Shown here piece after piece: positions 44,398-54,818 of a stretch of 64,000 nt of DNA. Every line of letters begins with the position of its first letter. Position 1 is the stretch's first letter. A program made the translations under genes and the position numbers. The notes beneath the pieces are model-generated. The model searched no databases, was not told the DNA's origin, and was given only the letters and a program-made list of their open reading frames with translations. Origin of the DNA: Chlamydomonas reinhardtii (taxonomy: Eukaryota; Chlorophyta; Chlorophyceae; Chlamydomonadales; Chlamydomonadaceae); assembly GCF_000002595.2 (NCBI RefSeq), contig NC_057017.1, forward strand, positions 3,657,475 to 3,721,474. The letters are read 5' to 3'.

Positions 44398-46102
44398 ATG
44401 GCGACGGGAACGTTGGCCGGTGTGCCGACCAGCCAGGATCGCGGCGCCGCCCCCACCGCGGATCGGCTGTGGGTGAGTCGGTGCCGCAAGCTAGGTTTGA
44501 CTATTCTATAGCTACTTAATAGGGCTCGGGCATATAGCCATAACCTTGCACAGCAAACCTGGGTGTGCATTCCTGCCGCCCAGACGAATGTGTGCATGAG
44601 CGGCACACTGCCACTGTAGAAGAACGTTTGCATGAGCAGCACACGCCAATTTGCATGGTTCCACTTCGCCAACCCCCGCCTCCGCGGCACCTTCGACCCA
44701 GCTCACTCCTGCACACAAACCAACCCACCAACCGCCAAACAACTGCCGCCAACCGCCGGGGTTTTGACTTGGCAGTTGTTTGACTTTGACTACACCATCG
44801 TGGACGACAACAGCGACACGTGGATCCACCGCTGCGCTCCCGGTGGCCAACTGCCGTCTGCCGTACGTGACTCGTACGTGGCGCCCGACTGGATCGGTTA
44901 CATGAACCGTGTGCTGAGTCACCTGGCGGGCGCGACTGAACGTACGAACGGCGGCGGTACGGGCGGCGGCGTGGCGGCTGCTAAGGATAAGCAGGGTGAC
45001 GCGGCGGCGGCGGCGTGTGTATCGCCAGACGCAATCAGGGCGGAGCTCGAGGTGAGTGGACCGGCCTGCTGTGGTGGCGGCTGATCGAGGAGTTGCTGTG
45101 AGCTGTCCCTCTGTCCCATCACGAGTGATGACCGAACAGCAATGCAAGGAACGGGAAATCTGATGTGGAGGAAAAGCATTGGCGAATTCCTGCTGCTTCC
45201 GCATCGCCCCGCCCCGCCCTGCCCCCTGCAGGGCATTCCTTGGACCCACGGCATGAGGAGGCTGCTGGAAGCCATCCGTGACAGCGGCAGGAGCACCAGC
45301 AACAGCAGTAGCAGTAGCAGCAGCGGCGCCGCCGCTAGCCAGGCCAAGGCTGCTACAGCCAATGGAACCGCTGCTGCTACAGCCGGTGGCCTGGCGGGGG
45401 TGAACCACGCCGCCATCCTGTCTGACGCAAACAGCCTCTTCATTCCCTGGATCCTGGATGGCGGCGGCGGCGGCGGTAGCGGCAGTAGCAGTCATGGTGA
45501 CCAGAGCGACGACCTGCAGGCTGCAAACGGCGCTGCTGCTGCTGCTGCTGCCGACGTGGCGGCAGTAGCAGCGGGGGCTGCCGCGGCAGCTCCGCCACAA
45601 GGCCAGGGGGCCGGGCGGCTGCCGCCACTGTCGCCCATGTTTACCGACATCATCACCAACCCAGCAGCAGTGGAGGCGGGGGCGGGGGACGCGGCCGGCA
45701 ACGGCAGCAGCAGCAGCGGCCAGGCAGCAGCAGCAGTTGTAGCAGCGGCAACAGCAGCAGGGGGTGGCGGGGTGATCCGCGTGTACCCACACCATGGCAG
45801 CGCCCCGCAGTGCGCCGCGCCGCCGCACGCCTGCCGCCGCTGCCACGCCAACCTGTGCAAGCGGGAGGCGATGCGGCAGCTGCTGCAGCGCCGGGCGGCG
45901 GCGGGTTTCACTTACCGCCAGGTGTGCACGCACGTGTCTACGGGGGCATGTGTTGAAGGGAAACAACAAGCGCACAAGTGGCATGTGCGTTTGTGCTTGA
46001 CTTGGGAGCGTGGCATTGCGCAAGGCCCCTGCGGCTCTCACGGACTCTTTGCGACTTCCTACGTTCTGTGCACACCGTGCCCCTCTCCCTTGTGCTCAGT
46101 GA

Positions 46103-46146
<44 letters not shown>

Positions 46147-46662
46147 CCACATCCACATACACACACATGTAATGCATCCCACCCGTCTGCGCGCACACAC
46201 ACACAGGTGGTGTATGTTGGCGACGGCCGCAACGACCTGTGCCCCTGCCTGGCGCTGGGCCCGCATGACGTGGCCATGCCCCGAGTGGGCTTCGCGCTGC
46301 AGAAGCTGCTGGCAGCTGCCGCAGCCACTACTGCTACTGCTACTGCTGCGCCTGCCACTGCGCCGGCAAGATCAGCTGCGCCGCCGGCTACTGCCACAGG
46401 CCCCGGCGGCGGTAATGATGACTTCATCTACGCCGCGGCACCTGCTGCAGCCCCCCTGGCGACGGCGGCGCCGCCGCCGCCAGCGAAGGCGGCGGCGGGG
46501 CCGGACCCGGAGCCACTGCTGGCGGCGGTGGTGCCGTGGCGGGACGCATTCGAGATTCTGGCGTGGGCCGTGGCGGATGACCGAAAGGCGGCGGAGGCGG
46601 CGGCAGCGAGGGCGGCGGAGGCAGTGGGCCTGGCTGAGAGCGCCGCCGGACTGAAGCTGTGA
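44398..46662 (+). CDS. PHOSPHO-type HAD phosphatase (4 exons, 498 aa)
   Basis: Cytosolic Mg-dependent phosphatase of the family that includes PHOSPHO1 (phosphoethanolamine/phosphocholine), PHOSPHO2 (pyridoxal phosphate) and plant PECP1/PPsPase1. Exons are 44398-44472, 44776-45051, 45232-45921 and 46207-46662, all phase 0. Motif I is LFDFDYTIVDDNSD, with the nucleophile D28 and acid/base D30. SDANSLFI (about 181) is motif II, and FTDIITNPA is the conserved segment after it. HACRRCHANLCK matches the family's Cys/His block, and VVYVGDGRNDLCPCLALG (348 on) is the metal-binding motif IV. Relatives are ~230-290 residues; this one is almost twice as long because of Ser/Ala/Gly runs at ~140-170 and ~200-290 and an Ala-rich tail. 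All catalytic residues are kept, so it should be active. Substrate choice cannot be read from sequence. Confidence 0.88.
46108..46145 (+). repeat. (CA) microsatellite
   Basis: About 18 CA units in the last intron of the phosphatase gene, shortly before its acceptor. Confidence 0.97.
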
Positions 46663-47791
46663 AGAAATGAAGCGTTGCGATTCATTATTTTGCCGTGACC
46701 AGGGGAGGGAGGCGCCGCGTTTGATTATAAAGGCAGACAGACGGCGTGCACATGTGCCTTAGTAACTGAGCCCGGTGGCGGGCCGTGGGGGTACACTGTC
46801 CGTTGCGCACGGGGCTTGCGGATGCGATGTAGGCTGTGAGCGTCTTGGGTGAAGGTTTCCGTGTTGGTGCTTTGGTGCTGGTACGCGGGACCGTTGGTGT
46901 ATGTACGACGCTGGATACCTCCGTGCGGGTGAACACATGAAGTCATGAACACGAAACACCTAGTTGCCCTGGCGTCCCGGGCTCGCTCAGAGAGTCAGGG
47001 AGCTGGCTGGGTTTATCTGGTAGGACTGCGTGGAGGCTCGGCCGCTCGAAGCGAGGCGCTTAAGGGAGCCCAGACAGCTGTGTTCCTGCCCCCATCGGTC
47101 ATGTCGGTGTGAGCTCAGTCTTACATCGGGAACGCGGTTTACCCATGCAAGAATGGCGGGCGCTGAGTCCCCCCATTGAACCCTTCTTGCCTACTGCCAC
47201 CCTGCGCCCGGTACTGGCTCAGTGCCCGCATACACACATGCATGCCCTGCATGAGCATAAATTCAGCCAAACTTGCCGTATAATCGCGCACCCACACACG
47301 AACGGCTCGCGCGCCAGTCCATGGCCCGACACTCGGCAAATACCCACCACCGCCAAGGCCACCCTGCCAGTCCAAGGCTCACGCTTTTTTTTTGCGACTC
47401 ACGCAATGACTGTGCCCATAATCACAAGCGCAGACCTGCTCACGTTAGCTCAACCCGCGCACACGCACCCCGCTGCCGTGCGGCATACACGTCGTGTAGT
47501 ACCCATGCCACGCCGTGGACTTGCTGAGGCGCCCGCACCGCATCGCACCACACCACAGCTAGCCGTTGCTTTCACCGTCGCCCTGCAAAACAGCCGCCGC
47601 CTCGGTCGTGCGCTGCCACGGACCCAGTGGTGGCCCATCGCGGGCCGGGCCAGTAGCCACCCGCACCCGCGTCCCCCTGTGGGATTGGAATAAAGTCACC
47701 CCCCCCGCTCCCCCTCGCTCTTCTGCATTGGGTTCGGTTCAGTTTGGGCTGGTATCTGCAAACACCCCCGGTCCCCCCCCGCCTCACTCCT
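46663..47791. other. Convergent 3' ends of the phosphatase and EndoU genes
   Basis: No coding region is seen. A minus-strand TGTAA (TTACA at 47121-47125) lies ~670 bases past the EndoU stop and could be its poly(A) signal. A short dispersed repeat occupies 47713-47768. Confidence 0.5.
47713..47768 (+). repeat. Dispersed repeat, copy 1
   Basis: About 55 bases from CTCGCTCTTC through GGGTTCGGTT and AGTTTGGGCTGGTATCT to a C-run. They recur with few changes at 58162-58213. Confidence 0.85.
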
Positions 47792-50654
47792 CTACAAGGT
47801 GAGGTTGGCCAGGGCGTTGCTGGGGTCCTCGCCAATCAGGTCGGGGTAGGCGGTGGCCACCTGCAGTTGCGTTGGGTGGGGTTGGAGGGCGCCCATGAGG
47901 AAGGAGTAAGACTGTAAGAGGAAGTCAAGAGGCGACGGGAGCGATGCAGCTGGGGTCCCCGGGTATCCGCAGCAGGTGCAAGGGGACATGGTTGCACAGG
48001 CACATGGTGGCGCTGGGGGCGTTCCACTGCGCACCTTGTCTCCGTACTTGGACCTGATGCGGTAGCACACGATGTTGAGGTCGTAGGGCCCGATCTCCAG
48101 GAACGTCTTCTCCTCCTCGCTGCACAGGAAGCACATCGTGTACAGGGCCAGCTCGAACTCGGGAGACGTGCCTGCATGCGTGGAGGGGTGCGAGGGCAGG
48201 TGGATGGAGAGGCAGAGGCGGGTAGCATCCTTCCACGGACGAAGGCGATGCGTGCAGGTCGGTAGAGATGTGCACAAGGTCTGGTTTGGGTCTGGCTACC
48301 AGTGCACGCCGCGCCATGGCTGCTGCCTGCGACAGCTACCGGTCGGTGCGGCCACATGAAAGCGCCCACAGCCGCCGATTGCTCCAGGTGCCATCGCCCC
48401 AACGCCCCAGCCCCAACCCACCCTTGATCCAGGTCCCACTCACCCACGAAGAAGGTGGAGACGTTCTTCTCCTCGCCCTTCCACGCGAACTGCACGCTGA
48501 TCAGGCGGTCCTCGTCGTCCGCCGCATCGCGGCCGTACTTGGGGCGCACGTAGCCCAGGTAGTCCACGTTGCCGCGGCCCTCCTCGATGTAGAACTGCGT
48601 GCGGGAAAAGTTGGGCTGAGTCGTTCAGGGAGCGGCAGGCCGTGCCTAGGGAGCCGTAGCGCAGGTTGGCACGACCCTCAGGGTTACAGCGCAGGTGTGC
48701 ACTGCAGTCTGGCACGGCCGCGCCACCTGCGCCTCCAGGTGCGCCCAAGGCAAGCACAATACTTCACTCCCGCAATGAGAGACACGCCCCTGCTACTGCC
48801 CACACCCACGCCCACGCCGCCGCTCCAACCGCTGCCCTCCGCAACCGCACCTGGATCCAGTTGTGGAATCCGGTGATGGACTCGCCCTTGCTCTCGCCCA
48901 CGAACACGTGCTCGAAGCCGCACGAGTCGTTGCCCCCGCCGTCGCGGCGGTAGTAGCTGAACCACATCTGCGAGGCCACGAATGCGCATGTTGAATGAGG
49001 AATCCGTCTTCAGGCCGAAGCAGCTGGTGAGCACAGTGAGGACGCGTTGGCAGCAGGCAGCAGAGGCGATCGGCCATGCGCGCTGACATGTCAGCAGCCC
49101 TCCACCTGTCGGTGCAACCCACACGCAAACATTGCTTTCCCCATGCTAGCTGCTCGCATCGCTTGGCCCTTGTCAGGAACGCACCGCCTGCTTGCGCTCA
49201 ACCTCGCGTCCGCCCACCCCATAGGTACACCGCATCGCACCACCCCACTCGCCCTGCCCATGCCCCGGCATGCCGCCCACCTGCTGCAGGACCTTCTTGA
49301 ATCCCGCCGCGTCCGCCGGCGCCACGCCCCGCTCCGCGCAGTATTTGTGCGCGTACTGCATGACCCTGTTTAATTACACATACACACGGCCACAGCAGTG
49401 TACAGTTGGGTGGCGCCCTCATGTGCGAGTGCAAACGATGGAAAGCGGAGCAGGACCTGCGCCGAGCACTTTCGCAGAGTCGGCTACTAGATGGGTTGCG
49501 ATGCCGATTCCATGCAACAGCGCGGCCAGCATTGATGCCAGAATGCCTTTGTACAGCCCTTGAAAGTCCATGACTTGCTGACCCAGATTAAAGCGAGAGC
49601 CGCCTTTGTACGCAGCTCGCTTCACCACCCCTCAGTCGCCGGTGCCCGGTGCCATCCCCCTCCCATGGCCCCTAGGAAGCCATCCACACCCACTTGGTGC
49701 GCAGGCAGGCATCCAGGAAATCGTTGACCTCCTTCTTCTCCTGCGCCGTCTCCGACTCCGACACGCCCGTCTCGCGCTCGTAATTGTCAAGCAAGTTGTA
49801 GAAGCTGCATTGCAACAGGGTGCGGTGCGACATAGGGTGGACAACAAGAGGGATGTGTTTGTGCAGTGTTAAGGCAGGTTGGTGAAGTCCCGTAGGGTGC
49901 AGCTGATCCCCAGACCCCAGCAGATGGCAAACAATTTGCAACGGTAGTGTGTACACAGTAGGTTGGGAGCGCGCGGCTGGTCGTACGCCGGAAGTACAAC
50001 GTATCTACCGTAACGAGAGCCATATTGCGACGGCAAGTAGAATCTGGGCAACCACCCAAGGCATTTCACGACGTCTCGATCACTTGATGATGGCTGTTGA
50101 CCCCAACCCCCCGCCCCTGTTCTCTCCACAGCAAAAGTGCCTACTGTCCCACATCCGGGACGTGTTGGGTACTCACATGACGTAGGTGGGCTTAGTCCAC
50201 GTGTCCTTCTTCACGCCCTTGAAGAGCTTGTCGGAGGCCGCGTCACCCTTCTGCCACATCGACTTGCCGCTCTGCGGAACATTGTGTCAAGCCGACACAG
50301 GTCTGGGTGTCATACTTGGGAGCGGTTTCGGGGCCGGGTTCGTGGCAGCAAGTCCGCGATATTTGTTCACACCCAGCGGTTTCACCCCAACTGGCGCTCG
50401 ACATAATGAAGCGCAAGCCAGTAACATAACTTGGCCGCAGCGTGGCTTTGCGGAGGTTCCGGGTCAATGTGCGATCGAGCATGCTTGCCGACCAGCATCC
50501 ACACAATTGTCGCCAAGGAGCATGGCTACACGATGCCTACCTGCAGGTTGACGGCATAGTCGACGCCGGGCTTGAGGCGGTTTTCGTCCAGGGTCCACAG
50601 CTTCTGCGCGGCCAGCTTGATATCGTCAAGCTCCGCGGGGCTGGGGTCAACCAT
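47792..50654 (-). CDS. EndoU (XendoU-type) endoribonuclease (8 exons, 294 aa)
   Basis: Metal-dependent RNase that cuts at uridines and leaves 2',3'-cyclic phosphate ends; in animals it processes snoRNA. Exons are 50654-50541, 50271-50177, 49804-49688, 49365-49281, 48967-48851, 48594-48444, 48171-48035 and 47860-47792; all phases match. The order of motifs follows the family: [19 protein letters not shown] and [38 protein letters not shown], then [11 protein letters not shown] (H157) and GFHNWIQFY (H172). FAWKGEEK (K215) and [18 protein letters not shown] follow. H157, H172 and K215 line up in order and spacing with the catalytic triad of Xenopus EndoU (H162, H178, K224). The family length is ~290, so the enzyme appears complete. 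There is no signal peptide, which points to the nucleus or cytosol. The start MVDPSPAEL fits the family N-terminus. Confidence 0.93.
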
Positions 50655-51219
50655 TTTTGCCGCTGAGGAGGTATGCAGGCGGAAGCGAGAGCTTAGCGCG
50701 TATGCGCGAGCTTGCAGAAGTTGCGATGTCGATGTCTTGCGGGTCGGGCAGTTGACCCTTTTGCTTGCGGGCTGAGGTGCGCAAGTAAAAGCAGGGAGTG
50801 GCAGCGGTATAAGGATAGGTTGCGCCTGCTTCTGACGAGTAGGGCATCCAGGGGAAACACAGCTGCCGTGAAGGTCCCATTGCGGCACGGTTCTGCCGGG
50901 ATATTTAGACCCCCACTGACCCCCGCCTGCGTGGGAAGGCAGTCCCCTGGTCGCGTCTGCTGCTGCGGCTTCGCCTGCTCGTCCTCTCTTCTTGCTTAGC
51001 CGCATGTCTCTCTGCTGTTGCCATCAGCGCTACCGCTCCTGACCATGGCCTCCCCTGATGGCTACCGTGTTGCGCACGCGCGCGCAGGCGCGCGGGGTAC
51101 ATGTTTGCCTTTGCCAGGTTACCGGGTAGCTTAGCTTTGCTTGCTCCCAAGGCATGTATCATGAGAGTCAACTTCGTGCCATAGCGGGAAAGTAATTTGG
51201 CTTGCATCACGCCTTCGTA
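50655..51219. promoter_or_regulatory. Upstream region of the EndoU gene
   Basis: 565 bases between the EndoU ATG and the presumed poly(A) site of the expansin gene, both on the minus strand. No TATA box or other recognisable element. Confidence 0.4.
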
Positions 51220-51224
51220 TTACA
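51220..51224 (-). terminator. TGTAA poly(A) signal of the expansin gene
   Basis: TTACA on the plus strand, about 470 bases after the expansin stop at 51695; it leaves roughly 0.47 kb of 3' UTR. Confidence 0.5.
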
Positions 51225-51694
51225 AAGGTGCGCAGGCCCCGCCTCTAAGGAGCCTTTGCATACTGTCCTGCTGCGGGCCATCGTTTTTCAGCTCCTCCTT
51301 TGGCCAGCCTCCGTCGAGACCCTTCGACGCCTCAGCCACACCACACGCGAAACGCACGCAAAGCGCTCCTTATTCATGCAGTCATGTGATGTATGCCTGC
51401 TAGACTTTGTACACTCCATAACAGCCCGAATCGGCGGCTAAAGCTAGACAGCACGACTCATGCATCTAACGTGCCCTGCTGTTCTGCAGCTTATTGCCGA
51501 CAGCCTGTGATCCGGCGGCATTGCGGTTGGACACACCAACATGCACCCAATGCAATGAGAGTGTGACAAAACACACGTATACTCTCCTACACTAGACATG
51601 CGCCAGGTAATAAGGGTACTCTACATGTGCAACATTCCACCTAGCCTGCAGCACTTCGGTCCAAGCGGGAACTCAAAACCCAGGCGCTGAGGCC

Positions 51695-54263
51695 TCAGGG
51701 CATGGGGCCACGCTGCTGTTCGCGCGTGCCTTGGTGCAGGCGGCGCTGGTGCTGCTGCTCCGCCTGCTGCTGGGACTGCAGCCGACGGCGCTGGTAGCTG
51801 CGGCGGGTGGTGTGCACGGGGGCGGGGGCCGCGGTGGTGTTGGGTACAGCAGCGGCGGCGGCGGCGATAGGCGTGGGCACGGCGGAGGCGGCGGTAACGG
51901 GCATGGGCGCGGAGGCGTTGGTCCTGGCCGGCGGGGCGGTGGGCGGGGCCTTCAGGGTGGTGGCGTTCGCGGTAGCCGGCTTGGCTGTAGGAGTTGCGGC
52001 GGCGGTCGCGTTGGGGGCGGCGGGGGCGCTGGTCTGGTCGGGCTCGGGCAGGTCCTGCATCGTCACCTCCAGGGGGTCCTGAAGAAGAGGAGGCAGACAG
52101 GGGATGGGAGCGTCAATGAGCTAGCGATCAGTCCAATCGCTGCCACAGCGTGCATGGTGCGAAACATTTATTTCGCATGGATGTGGACGGGTGTGGACTG
52201 GTGACGGCAGGAGGCGATTGCTGAGTGCCGGGCCACCGGTGGTGCCCTACCTGCAGTACGACAGTGTTGCGGAAGGCAGCCACGGTGGCGTTGGACAGCG
52301 GCGGGAACTGGCCGTGGCCGGGAAACTGCGGGGTTGGACAGCAGGAGGGGAGTGTCAGCAAATACGGTGTCACCAGTGTACACGCTGACGCTTACTGCAA
52401 CAGCTCCCTTGATTGCTTCTGCATAACCCTCACAGTGCCTGTCACCACACACAGCAAGACACGGATGGACACACAAGGGTCTTGCGCTCACCTCGCCAAG
52501 CACGCCAGCCTTCTGGATGACACTCTTGAGCACCACCTTGCGCCCGTACAGGTCCGTGACGCGCAGGTCAAAGGGCGGCGAGGGCAGCGCCGACGCCTCC
52601 CACTCGCCGCCGTAGGTGTTGTCCATCACCTTCCACACGCGCGCGGCGGCAGCCGCGGCAGGCGTGGTCGCGTTCGTGGCGGCGGAGGCAGCAGCCGCAG
52701 CCTGAGGCCCGGCAGCATCGCCGGCGCCGAGGATTGGGCCGGCGGAAGCGGCGGCGACGGCGTGCGCCGGCTGGGGCAGGGCGGTGGAGTTGCTGCCCAC
52801 GGCACCGTCCACGGAGCGCGCCAGTTCCACGCGCGAGATGCCGCCGTCGCTGGCCACGGACTTGATGCTGAGGCGCAGCCAGCCGCCCTGGCTGACGCGG
52901 AAGCCGTCAACCACCACCGTCATGTTGTCAGCGGGAGAGCACTCCACCTTTTGTGGTGGGAAAGGGAACGCGGGTGATTAAGGGCGGGGTGTATTCGCAA
53001 GCGCGAGCAATAGCTGCAGTGGAGTTGCAGTCAGCCGTATGACACGAAGACACTTGCTATCCGTTACACTCCCGCTAGTATTGCCACGACGCAACTGCCT
53101 CACAGGTTGTGTGACCCAAGCGCCATCCAAACAGGCTAGCACCAACACGCCTGCCGCCGCCGCCTCCCCTACCCACCTGGCGGTACTGGATGGCGACGCT
53201 GCCGTACTTGAGCTGTGAGATCTGCTCGAACGCGAAGGCGTGCAGGTTGAGCTCGTTGGCGCGGCACTGCGGGCACTCGTCCGTGACCAGGACGGTGATG
53301 GAGCTGTTGGCGGGCCCGGCACAGACCTGCGCGTGCACGCACGAGCCAGGGGACAAAGGCGAATGCGCGTAAGCAGGCGCGCAAGGTTGGATGTGGGGTT
53401 GGCCGATGTGGGTCAGGCTAATGAGAGCACCAGCAGCTGAGTACAGAGATGATGTGGGTCGGGCCGGGATAGCGCTCGCGCACGTAGTTGCATACCTTGG
53501 TGTCATTAGCGGAGCAGCGGATCTCAAGGCAGGTGCCGCACGATGCCTGCGGGGTCGAGGCCAGGGTACGTGGGTGAGACACGATGTGGGTCGGGTGTTG
53601 CAGCGTGCGCCGCCCTCAACAGCACCAGAGCAGGCGCCGCCGCCTCCTCCGTTCACGGCACGCACGCACCTGGGGGCGGTCGCGGACCAGGTCACTGTGC
53701 GCCGAGATGCCGGTCACGTAGAAGAATGGCCACATCTTGCTGTCCAGCTCGCCGTAGCCGCAGGCTGTGCAGTGCGAGCAAGGGATGGGAAGCGTAAAGG
53801 CAAGAGGGCGCGCGGCACAAAGCCACAGAAAGCAAGCTGGCTGCAGCGCTCTTGGTCGGGATCGAGCTGCAAGCAGAGGGCGCGGCTGGGAGCAGCAGCT
53901 GCGAGCGTTCCCTCACCTCCGGGCGGCAGGCGCACGTTGAAGGGGTCGTCTTGGCCGTCCTGCGCAGGTCGGAGACATAATGAATGCACAGGACTGCAGA
54001 TCATCAGCGGCCGCTTGGGTGATGCGCAGTGGAAGCAGCTGGCATAGAACCCCGACGGAAACTCCCGCCAAAACGCGATACAAGCGGGTCGACCTGAGGC
54101 CCCGCCTAGCCCGCAAACGCACCTGCGGTCCGCCCCAGAAGACGCTGGTGCCGCTGGTCCAGTCCGAGAGCGGCAGCGGGTCGAGAATGAGGGCGCGGGC
54201 GGTGCCCAGGGCGAGGGCGCCGGCGACCAGCGCCAGCGCGGAGAGCTTTGTCGAGGCCATCAT
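51695..54263 (-). CDS. Secreted expansin-like protein (8 exons, 464 aa)
   Basis: Acts in the wall or extracellular matrix, where expansins loosen polysaccharide contacts without hydrolysis. Exons are 54263-54123, 53959-53917, 53764-53670, 53546-53496, 53326-53177, 52947-52492, 52325-52251 and 52078-51695, in phase throughout. Residues 1-24 are a signal peptide (LSALALVAGALALGTARA). The double-psi barrel domain follows: ACGYGELDSKMWPFFYV, ASCGTCLEIRC, SSITVLVTDECPQC and FEQISQLKYGSVAIQYRQV with the usual cysteines; the Asp of TDECPQC is the conserved catalytic-like residue. The second, cellulose-binding-like domain has GGWLRLSIKSVASDGGISRVELAR, an Ala/Thr-rich insert, then VWKVMDNTYGGEWEA and FDLRVTDLYGRKVVL. 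Past the domains an Ala/Thr/Pro-rich stretch with many N-x-T/S sites ends in a basic Gln/Arg tail. The plant HFD motif is not present, so it is closer to the expansin-like X group. Confidence 0.87.
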
Positions 54264-54802
54264 CCTGCTTCCGAGCCGATGTGCTGCTTGCTGGCAATGT
54301 ATGTGCTATTGGAGACAACTGGTGCGTGACTTGGGCGAAATGGCCCGCAAAGCGCGATGAGTTCGAGGAGTCGGGGGGTTGGAGCTGCGGGGTAGGCCGC
54401 AGCTGTCAAGGTCTAGAGCGCTGCTGCAATAGATAAAGCGGGTCACGACGAAGAGCGTTTGAGCTTTGTGTGTGAAGCTCTCGTGAAACGCAGCTCAGCG
54501 CTAGGCTCTGGCGGTATTTATGATGGGCTCGGGGGGGTTTGGGGGTTGTCCAATCCGCGTCATGCCATGGCGGTACAATTCGGGAATGGCAAACTCCGGC
54601 GCACATGGCTGTTCTACCTGTCTGGCGATTTACGTACGCACCTTCGAATGCAATGCGCCAATGCGCTAGCTGTCCGTTCCCTGGTGATCACGTTACAACT
54701 CCAAACGGGCACACCCGCTCGCAAGTCCGACTTTCCAATTTCCGCGCCAGCAGCTCCCGCACCTGCTCCCTGAAAGCTCTCTGTCCATCCCTTGCCACCT
54801 AT
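54264..54802. promoter_or_regulatory. Upstream region of the expansin gene
   Basis: 540 bases up to the 3' end of the OPR-like/GrpE gene. A minus-strand CATAAATA near 54511-54520 is a weak TATA-like match about 250 bases before the ATG. Nothing else stands out. Confidence 0.35.
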
Positions 54803-54807
54803 TTACA
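54803..54807 (-). terminator. TGTAA just after the OPR-like/GrpE stop codon
   Basis: TTACA on the plus strand begins only 11 bases after the stop (54821-54819), which would give a very short 3' UTR; a distal site may be used instead. Confidence 0.45.
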
Positions 54808-54818
54808 ACCGCCCTAGC

